Source: Cohnella sp. SGD-V74 (GTDB taxonomy: Bacteria; Bacillota; Bacilli; Paenibacillales; Paenibacillaceae). Taken from it: a stretch of 64,000 nucleotides of DNA. Below the pieces are notes generated by a model. It saw nothing but the letters and a program-made list of their open reading frames with translations, searched no databases and was not told where the DNA came from. Position 1 is the first letter of the stretch. Each line of letters opens with the position of its first letter. The translations under genes and the position numbers were made by a program. Of the stretch, positions 50,167 to 57,412 are shown piece by piece. The DNA is taken from the NCBI RefSeq assembly GCF_003001675.1, contig NZ_PVYW01000007.1, positions 248,001 through 312,000 of the forward strand, written 5' to 3'.

Positions 50167-52392
50167 ATGTTCGGATGGCTCGGCTGGAAGCAAGGTTTGC
50201 CTTTGTGGTGGTCTTATCGGTTAAACGCGAAGTTGAAGAAAGACGTCGAGGACATCTTCGAAGGAATCGCGGATACGCGCGTGCAAATTCTCGAAGACTG
50301 GACGAACGACATGTGGCTGCATCTGGAACGTCTGAGGGAGCAGATGGTGTCGGCCAAGCCGGCGTCCGGCGGGAGGGGGAAGGACGAAGAGCAAGGTTCG
50401 GAAGGCTGGGGCGGACTATTCGAAGCCGTCTACGCCAGGGCGTCCGACGTAACGGAGCTGTTCGTTCTCGACACCCGGGGAGTTGTCGCCCATTCGACCT
50501 GCGCGGCTCATATCGGCCGGGACTTCGGAAGCGGCTCGCCGTTCGCGGCCGGCTGGACGTACGCCCGGGAGAACGGAGGCCGCCCGTGCCTGTTCGGTCC
50601 TTACGGGGACCCGGCAACGCTGGAGATCGGTCCGAGATCGTCCTCGTTTCACGATAAAATGACGCTGATGTTCCTGCTGCCCATCGTTAAAGACGGAGTC
50701 TGGGCCGGCGCGCTCTGCGCGAGGGTGCCCAACGACGTTATCGGCGATTTGATCCAGAGAGAGTCCGGGCACGTATACCCGGATTCTGGGGACAACTATA
50801 TTTTTATGGCGGAGCCCGTTCTGAACCGGCACATCGCGCCCGGAACGGCGCTGTCGCGCAGCCGGTTCGAGGACCGGACGTTCACGCACGGGGAGAATCT
50901 GAAGGACGGCGTCACGACGGATTGGGGCACCGTTGCCGTCAAGGAGCATACGGAGCTGGAGCTGAGGTTCACGGACCCGGCGACCGGAGAGCTGCATCCC
51001 GGCGTCGCCAATACGATTCGCAACGGAAGCAATCTGTTCGTGGAGTTTCCCGGCTACTCCGACTACCGTCACATTCCGGTTATCGGCAAGGGCGTCACCT
51101 TCCGCCTGCCGCATTGCCCGGACAACTGGGGGATGATGTGCGAAGGGGATTTGGAGGAGGTTTACCGCATCCGGGGCATCGCTTTCCGCCAGCTGCGCAT
51201 GCAATTGGCGCTGGCCGGAGGCTTCGCGGCCGCGACGGCCGCGCTGCTGCTCGTGATCGCTGGACAAGCTTCGCCTTTGCTGACGGCGCTCAGCGCGATT
51301 GTTTTTAACCTGCTGTTCGGCCTGGTCTTCGTCTATTCGTCGCACAGGCGCACGGAGGAGAAAGTCGTCGATCCGATCCGTCAGGTCGGACGCTTCATTC
51401 GCATTAACGCCGAAGGGAAAGGAGATCTCACGCAGCGTCTGGACACGAACGGATTCGACAACGACGAATCCCGCGAGCTGGCGAAATGGATCAACAACAT
51501 GATCGATTCGCTCGAAGGCATCATGCTCAAGGTTCACCTGGCGGCGGGGGACGTGTCCGTCAGCCAGCAGCTGCTCAAGGAGTCCACGGCGACGACGGCG
51601 TCCTCGACCGAGCGGGTCAGCGGGAAGGTTCACGACATGATCCGCAGCCTGAGGCGTCAGCTCAAGGACATCGACGAGGCGAAGAACGTAACCGACGAGA
51701 TGCGCAAGACGCTGAGAGAGCTGGAGGAGAAGGCGTCCGGGCAGATCGCGGTCGCTCAAGGAGAAGTCGGCCGGATCGGGGATAAAATGTCGGAAATTTC
51801 CGTGCGGGTCGCGGAGACGAACGAGACGATCCGGTTGTTCGCCGACACGGCCAACGAAATTCGCGGGGTTCTGAACGTCATCCAGGAAATCTCCGCCCAG
51901 ACGAACCTGCTCGCGCTTAACGCGTCCATCGAGGCCGCGAGGGTCGGCGAACACGGCCGCGGCTTCGCCGTAGTCGCCGGCGAAATTCGCAAGCTGGCGG
52001 ATCTGACGCGTCAGTCGACCGAGGAAGTGCACGGATTTGTGGAGAAAATCTCGCTGCACGCGCAGGATGCCTATTCGTCGATCCGCGAAGGGACGAAGGT
52101 CGTGCAAGAAGGGACCGAGTTGGTCGCTGCGGCTTCGGAGACGCTCGGGAATGCTCAGGCGGAAGATTCGCGCAAAACGCAGGTCGTCGACGAAGTCGTC
52201 GTCCTGATGGAGAAGGTGGCAGGGGTCAGCATCGAGAACCGCGCCATTTCGCGTGAGGTGGAAGGGCAGATTCAGGAACTGCAGGCGGACATCGTGAGCG
52301 TGCGCCATACTTCGGGCAACGTCGAAGCGATTACGGGCTTCATGCAGCAGCTCGTCGGACAATTCCGCCTTCGTGAGGCGAAACGGCGGTAG
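50167..52392 (+). CDS. MCP-type signalling receptor with an N-terminal sensor region and central membrane hairpin
   Basis: The 741-residue protein has no N-terminal signal or membrane helix. Residues 1-340 hold a PAS/Cache-like region (LFVLDTRGVVAHSTC, then FLLPIVKDGVWAGALCARVP) with several Cys and His residues. Two membrane helices lie at about 345-392, then a HAMP-like region (VVDPIRQVGRFIRIN...). A methyl-accepting signalling domain follows, with the conserved tip EISAQTNLLALNASIEAARVGEHGRGFAVVAGEIR. If the topology is right the sensor region is cytoplasmic, unlike standard chemoreceptors. ATG 50167 follows GGGGTGGAG. No che genes are nearby. Confidence 0.85.
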   Translation: MFGWLGWKQGLPLWWSYRLNAKLKKDVEDIFEGIADTRVQILEDWTNDMWLHLERLREQMVSAKPASGGRGKDEEQGSEGWGGLFEAVYARASDVTELFVLDTRGVVAHSTCAAHIGRDFGSGSPFAAGWTYARENGGRPCLFGPYGDPATLEIGPRSSSFHDKMTLMFLLPIVKDGVWAGALCARVPNDVIGDLIQRESGHVYPDSGDNYIFMAEPVLNRHIAPGTALSRSRFEDRTFTHGENLKDGVTTDWGTVAVKEHTELELRFTDPATGELHPGVANTIRNGSNLFVEFPGYSDYRHIPVIGKGVTFRLPHCPDNWGMMCEGDLEEVYRIRGIAFRQLRMQLALAGGFAAATAALLLVIAGQASPLLTALSAIVFNLLFGLVFVYSSHRRTEEKVVDPIRQVGRFIRINAEGKGDLTQRLDTNGFDNDESRELAKWINNMIDSLEGIMLKVHLAAGDVSVSQQLLKESTATTASSTERVSGKVHDMIRSLRRQLKDIDEAKNVTDEMRKTLRELEEKASGQIAVAQGEVGRIGDKMSEISVRVAETNETIRLFADTANEIRGVLNVIQEISAQTNLLALNASIEAARVGEHGRGFAVVAGEIRKLADLTRQSTEEVHGFVEKISLHAQDAYSSIREGTKVVQEGTELVAAASETLGNAQAEDSRKTQVVDEVVVLMEKVAGVSIENRAISREVEGQIQELQADIVSVRHTSGNVEAITGFMQQLVGQFRLREAKRR

Positions 52393-52541
52393 GACGGGGA
52401 GGGGGTACGGGATTTCTGCTACCAATATGAGTGAGCTATGATGAATTTCGTCGGCAGGAGAATAGGCCATCCCCTTTCAAGTCTTTTTTGATATAATTAT
52501 TTATATAAGAGTATCCCTCACCGGGAAGGTGGACAGGCTAG

Positions 52542-52766
52542 ATGAATATAAATATTGAATATCGAAACAAGAAGCGGGTGTTGCTTGTGAAAAGATACAC
52601 TCATGAGAAGAAACTCCGAGCATTGTTGAATACCAAAGCCTCTCTTGCGATTGAAGGGTTGCACCTCACCGCTCCTGAAGAACAGCTTGTCACTAAAAGA
52701 GCTAATGGAAAAATGAAAAATGGGGATTTTTTGGCTCGTGCTATGGAAATAGCCAAAAATGTATGA
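52542..52766 (+). CDS. Small protein with a Fic-antitoxin (VbhA-like) motif
   Basis: The 74-residue product contains SLAIEG at residues 34-39, which fits the inhibitory helix motif [S/T]xxxE[G/N] of class I Fic antitoxins. It is followed by LHLTAPEEQLVTKRANGKMKNG and an acidic/hydrophobic end, the layout of VbhA-domain proteins. No Fic toxin is encoded on either side in this window. AAGGTGG stands about 9 bases before the ATG. Its base composition is clearly richer in A+T than its neighbours, suggesting transfer. Whether the gene is functional is unknown. Confidence 0.6.
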   Translation: MNINIEYRNKKRVLLVKRYTHEKKLRALLNTKASLAIEGLHLTAPEEQLVTKRANGKMKNGDFLARAMEIAKNV

Positions 52767-52863
52767 CCGGAGCGATTCGAAATATTGCTATCCCGGTAGC
52801 AACGTTCTAGTAGAGCATTCCAGAAGTAAATGCAATTGCGATCGAAGCCGATGCAATCTTACT

Positions 52864-53031
52864 CTCCAACCCGACTCAGCACGGTTGCAGCTACTCTGAC
52901 GCCCCATTCGATGCTCCAACCCGACTCTGCGCGGTTGCAGCTACTCTACCAGCTCATTCGCCGCTCCAACCCGACTCAGCACGGTTGCAGCTACGCTGAC
53001 GTCCCATTCGATGCTCCAACCCGACTCAGCA
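52864..53031. repeat. Tandem repeat array, 50-bp unit, three copies plus a partial
   Basis: Units begin at 52864, 52914, 52964 and 53014 (the last is cut after about 18 bases). Each opens with CTCCAACCCGACTC and carries GCGGTTGCAGCTAC or CACGGTTGCAGCTAC. Copies 1 and 3 are almost identical. No gene is called across it; a 72-codon frame with a leucine/serine-rich product is a by-product of the repeat. Confidence 0.85.
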
Positions 53032-53096
53032 AGACTGAGTCAGCCTAGATTCTTCGACATCTTGGTTACGTTACTTCGGGGGCGCTCTACTAGTAA

Positions 53097-53237
53097 ATAT
53101 ACCCGGGTTTACAGAGCAGCGACAACGATGTACTGTTAGGCGCGCTCAGGGATGAGAATCTATTGAAAGGCCTGCCATTGGATCGTTTTATAGCAAGACA
53201 AACACGAATAGCTGCTTTTGCAAGGGTTGCCTCTTAA
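53097..53237 (+). pseudogene. Possible 3' remnant of a gene, no start codon
   Basis: An open frame of 46 codons runs from just after a TAA to a TAA at 53235-53237. Its product includes LLGALRDENLLKGLPLDRF, reads like real protein, and ends at a terminator hairpin. There is no ATG or GTG and no ribosome binding site. I do not recognise the family. It may be the tail of a decayed gene, or chance. Confidence 0.25.
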
Positions 53238-53265
53238 GTCATTGTTTGACTTAGAGGCAACCCTT
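53222..53265. terminator. Bidirectional-looking hairpin before the argS paralogue stop
   Basis: AAGGGTTGCCTCTTAAGTCA pairs with TTGACTTAGAGGCAACCCTT (one bulged base), with TTTT after the right arm and only a weak T stretch after the left arm on the other strand. It lies 5 bases beyond the stop of the minus-strand argS and may serve it. Confidence 0.75.
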
Positions 53266-53269
53266 TTCG

Positions 53270-54970
53270 CTACATCTCGGAAGGAGCCTGGATTCCGAGC
53301 AGATTAAGTCCGTCGCGCAGAACGTCTGCGGCGGCTGCGGCCAAGCTCAGCTTGGAGAACGTCCCGGCTTCGTCCGCGCCGTCGTATATGATTTTCCCTG
53401 AGTTGTAGAAACGGTTAAAGTCCTTGGCCAGAGCGAGCAGATACTTGGCGACGACGAACGGCTCGTTCTGGCGGATGGCTTCCCGAATCGCGGCCTCGTA
53501 GCCGGACAGCGTCTTGATGCACGCCCACGCCGGCTCCGAGGACAGCTGCGTTCCGTCGACGGAGCAGCGGGAACGCAGCTCCTCGTACTTCCCTCTCCTG
53601 AGCAGGCTCCGTATCCGCGCGTGGGTGTACTGCAAATAGGGTCCCGTCTCGCCTTCGAAGCTGACGGCCTCCTCCAGATTGAAATCGACCGACAACTGGC
53701 GGTGATGCTTCAAATCCCCGAACACGATCGCTCCCACTCCGACGGCTTCGGCGACCGCTTCTTTGTTCGCCAGATCGGGATTTTTCCCGTCGATGATGCG
53801 CAGCGCGCGCTCCGCCGCCTCGTCGAGCACTTCCTCCAGCATGACTACCTTTCCTCTGCGCGTCGACATCTTTTTGCCGTTGATCGTAATCAAGCCGAAC
53901 GGGACGTGACGGCAGTTCGCCGCCCATCCGTGCCCCATTTTGCGCAGCACCGAGAATACTTGTTGAAAATGCAGGCTCTGTTCAGCCCCGACGACGTAGA
54001 GAATTTCGTCTGCCTTCAGCTCCTCATTCCGGTAGAGGGCGGTCGCGAGATCGCGCACCGCATAGATGGTCGAGCCGTCCTTTTTCAGGATAAGGCAAGG
54101 GGGCAGCCCTTCCTCCTCCAGCCTGACGATTCTCGCGCCCGCGTCCTCCTCCAGCAACTCCAACTCCTCGAGCTTGCGCACGACGGGATCGATCTTGTCG
54201 TTGTAGAAGCTCTCGCCCGCATACGAATCGAACTCCACGCCCAATCTCTCGTACACGCGTTGAAATTCCTTGAGGCTCTCGTCTACGAAATACTGCCACA
54301 GCTCGCGCATGGCGGCATCCCCGCGCTCCAGCTTGGCGAACGCTTCTCTCGCCTCGTCTTCCAACTCCGGCCGCTGCTCCGCCTGACGGTGGAATTCCAC
54401 GTACAGCCGCAGGCTTTCCCGAATCGGGGCCTGTTCCAGCGCCTGCCGATCTCCCCACTTCAAATACGCGACGATAAGCTTGCCGAACTGCGTGCCCCAA
54501 TCCCCGATATGATTAACGTTGTATACGTCGTAGCCCATGGCGCGATACATGCGGACCAGGGCGTTGCCGATCATCGTCGAGCGCAGGTGGCCGATGCCGA
54601 ACGGCTTGGCGATGTTCGGGGAAGACATGTCGATGACGATCCGCTTGCCTTTCCCGGCATCGGAGCGTCCGTAGCGTTCGCCCAGCGCCCGCTGCACGAA
54701 CTCGCTTCTCCAGTGCTCGCCATGGAAAAAGAGGTTGAGATAGCCGCCCGCGACCTCGGCCCGCAAGTCGGAGCGATCGGCGTTAATGACGTCCGCAAGC
54801 CGCTGCGCGATCGCGGCGGGCGGCTGCCTGAGCGCCTTGGCGAACGCGAAGCACGGGAGCGAGACGTCGCCCAGCTTCTGTTCGGGCGGAATTTCCAGCT
54901 TCGGGTGCACCTCTTCCGGGGGCAGCTCCAAATAAGGAGACAGAATGAAGGATGCTTGCTTCAACAACAT
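53270..54970 (-). CDS. argS: Arginyl-tRNA synthetase, second (T-box controlled) copy
   Basis: The 566-residue class I synthetase charges tRNA-Arg. It has an Arg_S N-domain (about 1-90) and the HIGH-region variant PNIAKPFGIGHLRST. It also has NHIGDWGTQFGKL, a KMSTRRG loop in place of KMSKS, and a DALR anticodon-binding C-domain. It differs strongly from the argS at 60740 and belongs to another ArgS lineage. ATG 54970 is fixed by AAGGAGGAACC directly upstream; a longer open frame extends into the T-box leader but is not coding. Its leader (55014-55272) senses uncharged tRNA-Arg. Monocistronic. Confidence 0.93.
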   Translation of the reverse strand: MLLKQASFILSPYLELPPEEVHPKLEIPPEQKLGDVSLPCFAFAKALRQPPAAIAQRLADVINADRSDLRAEVAGGYLNLFFHGEHWRSEFVQRALGERYGRSDAGKGKRIVIDMSSPNIAKPFGIGHLRSTMIGNALVRMYRAMGYDVYNVNHIGDWGTQFGKLIVAYLKWGDRQALEQAPIRESLRLYVEFHRQAEQRPELEDEAREAFAKLERGDAAMRELWQYFVDESLKEFQRVYERLGVEFDSYAGESFYNDKIDPVVRKLEELELLEEDAGARIVRLEEEGLPPCLILKKDGSTIYAVRDLATALYRNEELKADEILYVVGAEQSLHFQQVFSVLRKMGHGWAANCRHVPFGLITINGKKMSTRRGKVVMLEEVLDEAAERALRIIDGKNPDLANKEAVAEAVGVGAIVFGDLKHHRQLSVDFNLEEAVSFEGETGPYLQYTHARIRSLLRRGKYEELRSRCSVDGTQLSSEPAWACIKTLSGYEAAIREAIRQNEPFVVAKYLLALAKDFNRFYNSGKIIYDGADEAGTFSKLSLAAAAADVLRDGLNLLGIQAPSEM

Positions 54971-55013
54971 GACGGGTTCCTCCTTGTACGTATATATCGA
55001 TGCGCGAATACGC

Positions 55014-55272
55014 AAAAAAACCCCGTCTCGTAAAGAGACGGAGGTCGATTCCGCGGTACCACTCTTCTGGCATTCCCGCACAGGGAAGCCGCTTCGTTAA
55101 AAGGTAACGGCTCGTCGCCGGACTTCCCTACTGCCGCCTGCAAGGACCGCGGTTCAGGAAATCGACTCCCGAGTGCGCTTCCTTCGAATCCCGCGCCGGC
55201 TCCCACCATCCCCGGCTCGCTGCAGTCAGGAAAAACGAAGTACTCTCTCGTTCATCGTCGTTATCGTTATTC
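55014..55272 (-). promoter_or_regulatory. T-box riboswitch (tRNA-Arg) leader of argS
   Basis: Read on the minus strand, the leader contains the T-box AGAGTGGTACCGCGG (55051-55065), which pairs with the tRNA acceptor end. The downstream terminator is CCTCCGTCTC / GAGACGGGG followed by eight T (55014-55043). Stem I shows the AGTA of the specifier loop opposite GAAGCGCA. The CGC at 55175-55177 is my candidate Arg specifier codon, flanked by the CTTCG/CGAAG and GAG/CTC helices. The motif and terminator are certain; the specifier placement is my own folding. Confidence 0.92.
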
Positions 55273-55276
55273 GTAC

Positions 55277-55305
55277 ATTATAGCCATTTTGGTCCCGGGT
55301 GACAA
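55277..55305 (-). promoter_or_regulatory. Promoter of the T-box/argS transcript
   Basis: On the minus strand TTGTCA (55300-55305) and TATAAT (55277-55282) are separated by exactly 17 bases, placing the transcript start at about 55270. Confidence 0.85.
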
Positions 55306-55394
55306 TCCGCGTTCATCCCGTTCAAGTTGTTACCTTTGTTTTGGAATTATCCGATATAATAGTAGAGCTATATGTTTCGCTCAGGAGGGTTCCC

Positions 55395-57026
55395 GTGCAG
55401 AAATATCAAGACGCGTTGCTGGCCAACATCCGCAAGCAACTGGAAATATGGTTCGAATCCAGCTCCGCTATTCCCGGCGTGGAAGCGGAGCGGTTTTTGC
55501 ATTCCGTGAAAGGCACGTCCGGCACGATCGGCCTGACCAAGCTTTACGGCATATCGGGAGAATTGCTGGAGCGGATGCGGCATCGTTCCGAAGACGAGCC
55601 GTGGGAGCCGGAGAAGCTGCGAACGTTCATGATCGAGCTGATCGCCGTCTGCTACGAGATTCAGCATCAGGAAGGCGTTCATTCTTCGCTCGTGAGCGCG
55701 GAGAACGACCAGTTGGGCGACCAGCCGCTCGTCCTTATTCTCGACGACGACGCGGCGCTGCTGCACTTTCTGAAAGAAGAGCTGGAGAGAGAGTGCTATT
55801 ACGTCATCGCGACCGTGAATCCCGCGCTGGCCATCCATTATTTTCACGACCGTGCGCCGGACTGCTTCATTCTCGATCTGCTTATTCCCGAGCAGGACGG
55901 GTTCGAGGTGATGGACGCGATCAAGGAGCAGATCCGCAAGCGGTACATTCCGACGACCGTCATCAGCATGGACACCGCCCGGGAGACGAGGCTGCGGGCT
56001 TTCCGGATGGGAGCGGATGACTTTCTGGACAAGCCGCTCGACATGGAGGAGCTGCTCGTACGGATCCAACGGCAGTTAAAACGCAAAAAGCAGCTGGACG
56101 AGCTTCTGTTCATCGATGAGCTGACAGGGGTCTACAACCGCAAATATTTGGAGGAGGCATACCGGACGCTCTGCCTGGACGCGCAGAGAATCCAGGAGCA
56201 TTTCACGATGGCGATCGTCGATCTGGATCATTTCAAGTCGATCAACGACCGTTACGGCCATATCGCCGGCGACCGGGTGCTGGCGGAGTTCGCGGCGTTC
56301 CTGAAGTCGCACATGCGCGCGGCGGACGTCTTGATCCGCTACGGCGGCGAGGAATTCATCCTGCTGCTGCCGAGAACGCGCGAGGAAGACGCCCGTTCGC
56401 TGCTTAAGAGGCTGGGGGACGCGTTCGGCCGGATCGACTTCGGGGAGAAGGAAGAGGAATTGCGGGTCACTTTCTCCGCCGGCGTCATCGAGATCGTCGA
56501 GCCGGATCCGACCCGCTGCCGGGAGTGGCTGGAGCTGGCGGATCAGGCGCTGTATCTGGCGAAGGAGCTCGGACGCAACCGCGTCGAAGCGGTGAACCGG
56601 GACGCGGAGTCCAAGCCGCTGGCGAGGAAGCCGCGAATCGCGATCGTCGACGACGACCCGATCGTGCGGGCGCTGCTGACCGAATATTTGCTGGAGGCGA
56701 TCGGTCCGGGCAGGTGCGGGGACATTCGCGCATACAAGGCGGGCGAGGACTTCCTGGAGGACGGCTGGTATCGGGAGAAGGCTTCCTATATCGTCATCCT
56801 GGACGGCATGCTGCCGGGAATGGACGGGCTGGAGGTGCTGAGCCATCTGCGCTCCCTATCGGAATCGAACCGCTATTCGGCGATTATGCTGACCGGACGC
56901 TCGGACAACGACGACATCGTCCGCGCTCTGAAGCTCGGGGCTGACGATTACGTGACCAAGCCCTTCCGGCTGGAGGATCTGCGGACGCGGATTTTGCGCT
57001 TGATGCAAAGAATGGATTTCAACTAG
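55395..57026 (+). CDS. Hpt-REC-GGDEF-REC signalling protein (diguanylate cyclase)
   Basis: The 543-residue cytoplasmic protein has four modules. Hpt lies at about 1-95 (FLHSVKGTSG, His36), the first receiver at 112-228 (Asp161, ILDLLIPEQDGF) and GGDEF at 235-400. The GGDEF site is intact (GGEEF 317-321) with an RxxD inhibitory site five residues before it (RAAD 308-311). The second receiver is at 413-540 (Asp470). It should make cyclic di-GMP under phosphorelay control. GTG 55395 follows AGGAGGG. TATAAT at 55355-55360 is a likely -10. It leads a three-gene operon with a lone receiver and a hybrid kinase. Confidence 0.92.
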   Translation: MQKYQDALLANIRKQLEIWFESSSAIPGVEAERFLHSVKGTSGTIGLTKLYGISGELLERMRHRSEDEPWEPEKLRTFMIELIAVCYEIQHQEGVHSSLVSAENDQLGDQPLVLILDDDAALLHFLKEELERECYYVIATVNPALAIHYFHDRAPDCFILDLLIPEQDGFEVMDAIKEQIRKRYIPTTVISMDTARETRLRAFRMGADDFLDKPLDMEELLVRIQRQLKRKKQLDELLFIDELTGVYNRKYLEEAYRTLCLDAQRIQEHFTMAIVDLDHFKSINDRYGHIAGDRVLAEFAAFLKSHMRAADVLIRYGGEEFILLLPRTREEDARSLLKRLGDAFGRIDFGEKEEELRVTFSAGVIEIVEPDPTRCREWLELADQALYLAKELGRNRVEAVNRDAESKPLARKPRIAIVDDDPIVRALLTEYLLEAIGPGRCGDIRAYKAGEDFLEDGWYREKASYIVILDGMLPGMDGLEVLSHLRSLSESNRYSAIMLTGRSDNDDIVRALKLGADDYVTKPFRLEDLRTRILRLMQRMDFN

Positions 57027-57037
57027 AAGAAAGAACG

Positions 57038-57412
57038 GTGATCGCATTGTTCAAGTTGTTGGTGGCGGAAGACGAATCCGCCTTGCGCATGCTGCTGGCC
57101 GATACGCTGGAGGATGAAGGGTACGAAGTCGATCTGGCTTGCGACGGCGAAGAGGCGTTGGAGAGAATCGCGGAAGGCTCCTACGATCTCGTCGTTCTGG
57201 ACAACATGATGCCCAAGTACACGGGGTATGAGGTTATCGAGAAGGCTCGGCAGCTGCCGGATGGGAAGCATCTGAAAATTCTGATGCTGACGGCCAAGAG
57301 CCAGCAGGCGGAACGGGACAGGGTGCTGCTCGCCGGAGCGAACGACTTCATGTCCAAGCCGTTCAGCCCGCTCGCTCTCGTGCAGAAGATCGGGGAAATG
57401 CTCGATGCGTAG
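57038..57412 (+). CDS. Stand-alone response regulator receiver
   Basis: The 124-residue protein is a single receiver domain: acidic pair EDES near the start, phosphoacceptor Asp55 in VVLDNMMP, Thr in MLTAKS and Lys in MSKPF. It has no output domain, so it likely shuttles phosphate, as Spo0F does. GTG 57038 is listed; TTG 57047 is an equally likely start. It overlaps the kinase gene by 8 bases. Confidence 0.9.
   Translation: MIALFKLLVAEDESALRMLLADTLEDEGYEVDLACDGEEALERIAEGSYDLVVLDNMMPKYTGYEVIEKARQLPDGKHLKILMLTAKSQQAERDRVLLAGANDFMSKPFSPLALVQKIGEMLDA

Noticed and set aside
50416..52470. Minus-strand frame of about 680 codons opposite the MCP-type receptor
   Set aside because: Antisense shadow; the plus strand carries the conserved MCP signalling tip and a good ribosome binding site.
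54971..55081. Extended N-terminus of the minus-strand argS (about 37 codons more)
   Set aside because: The extra codons lie in the T-box and terminator of the leader; AAGGAGGAACC directly precedes the ATG at 54970.
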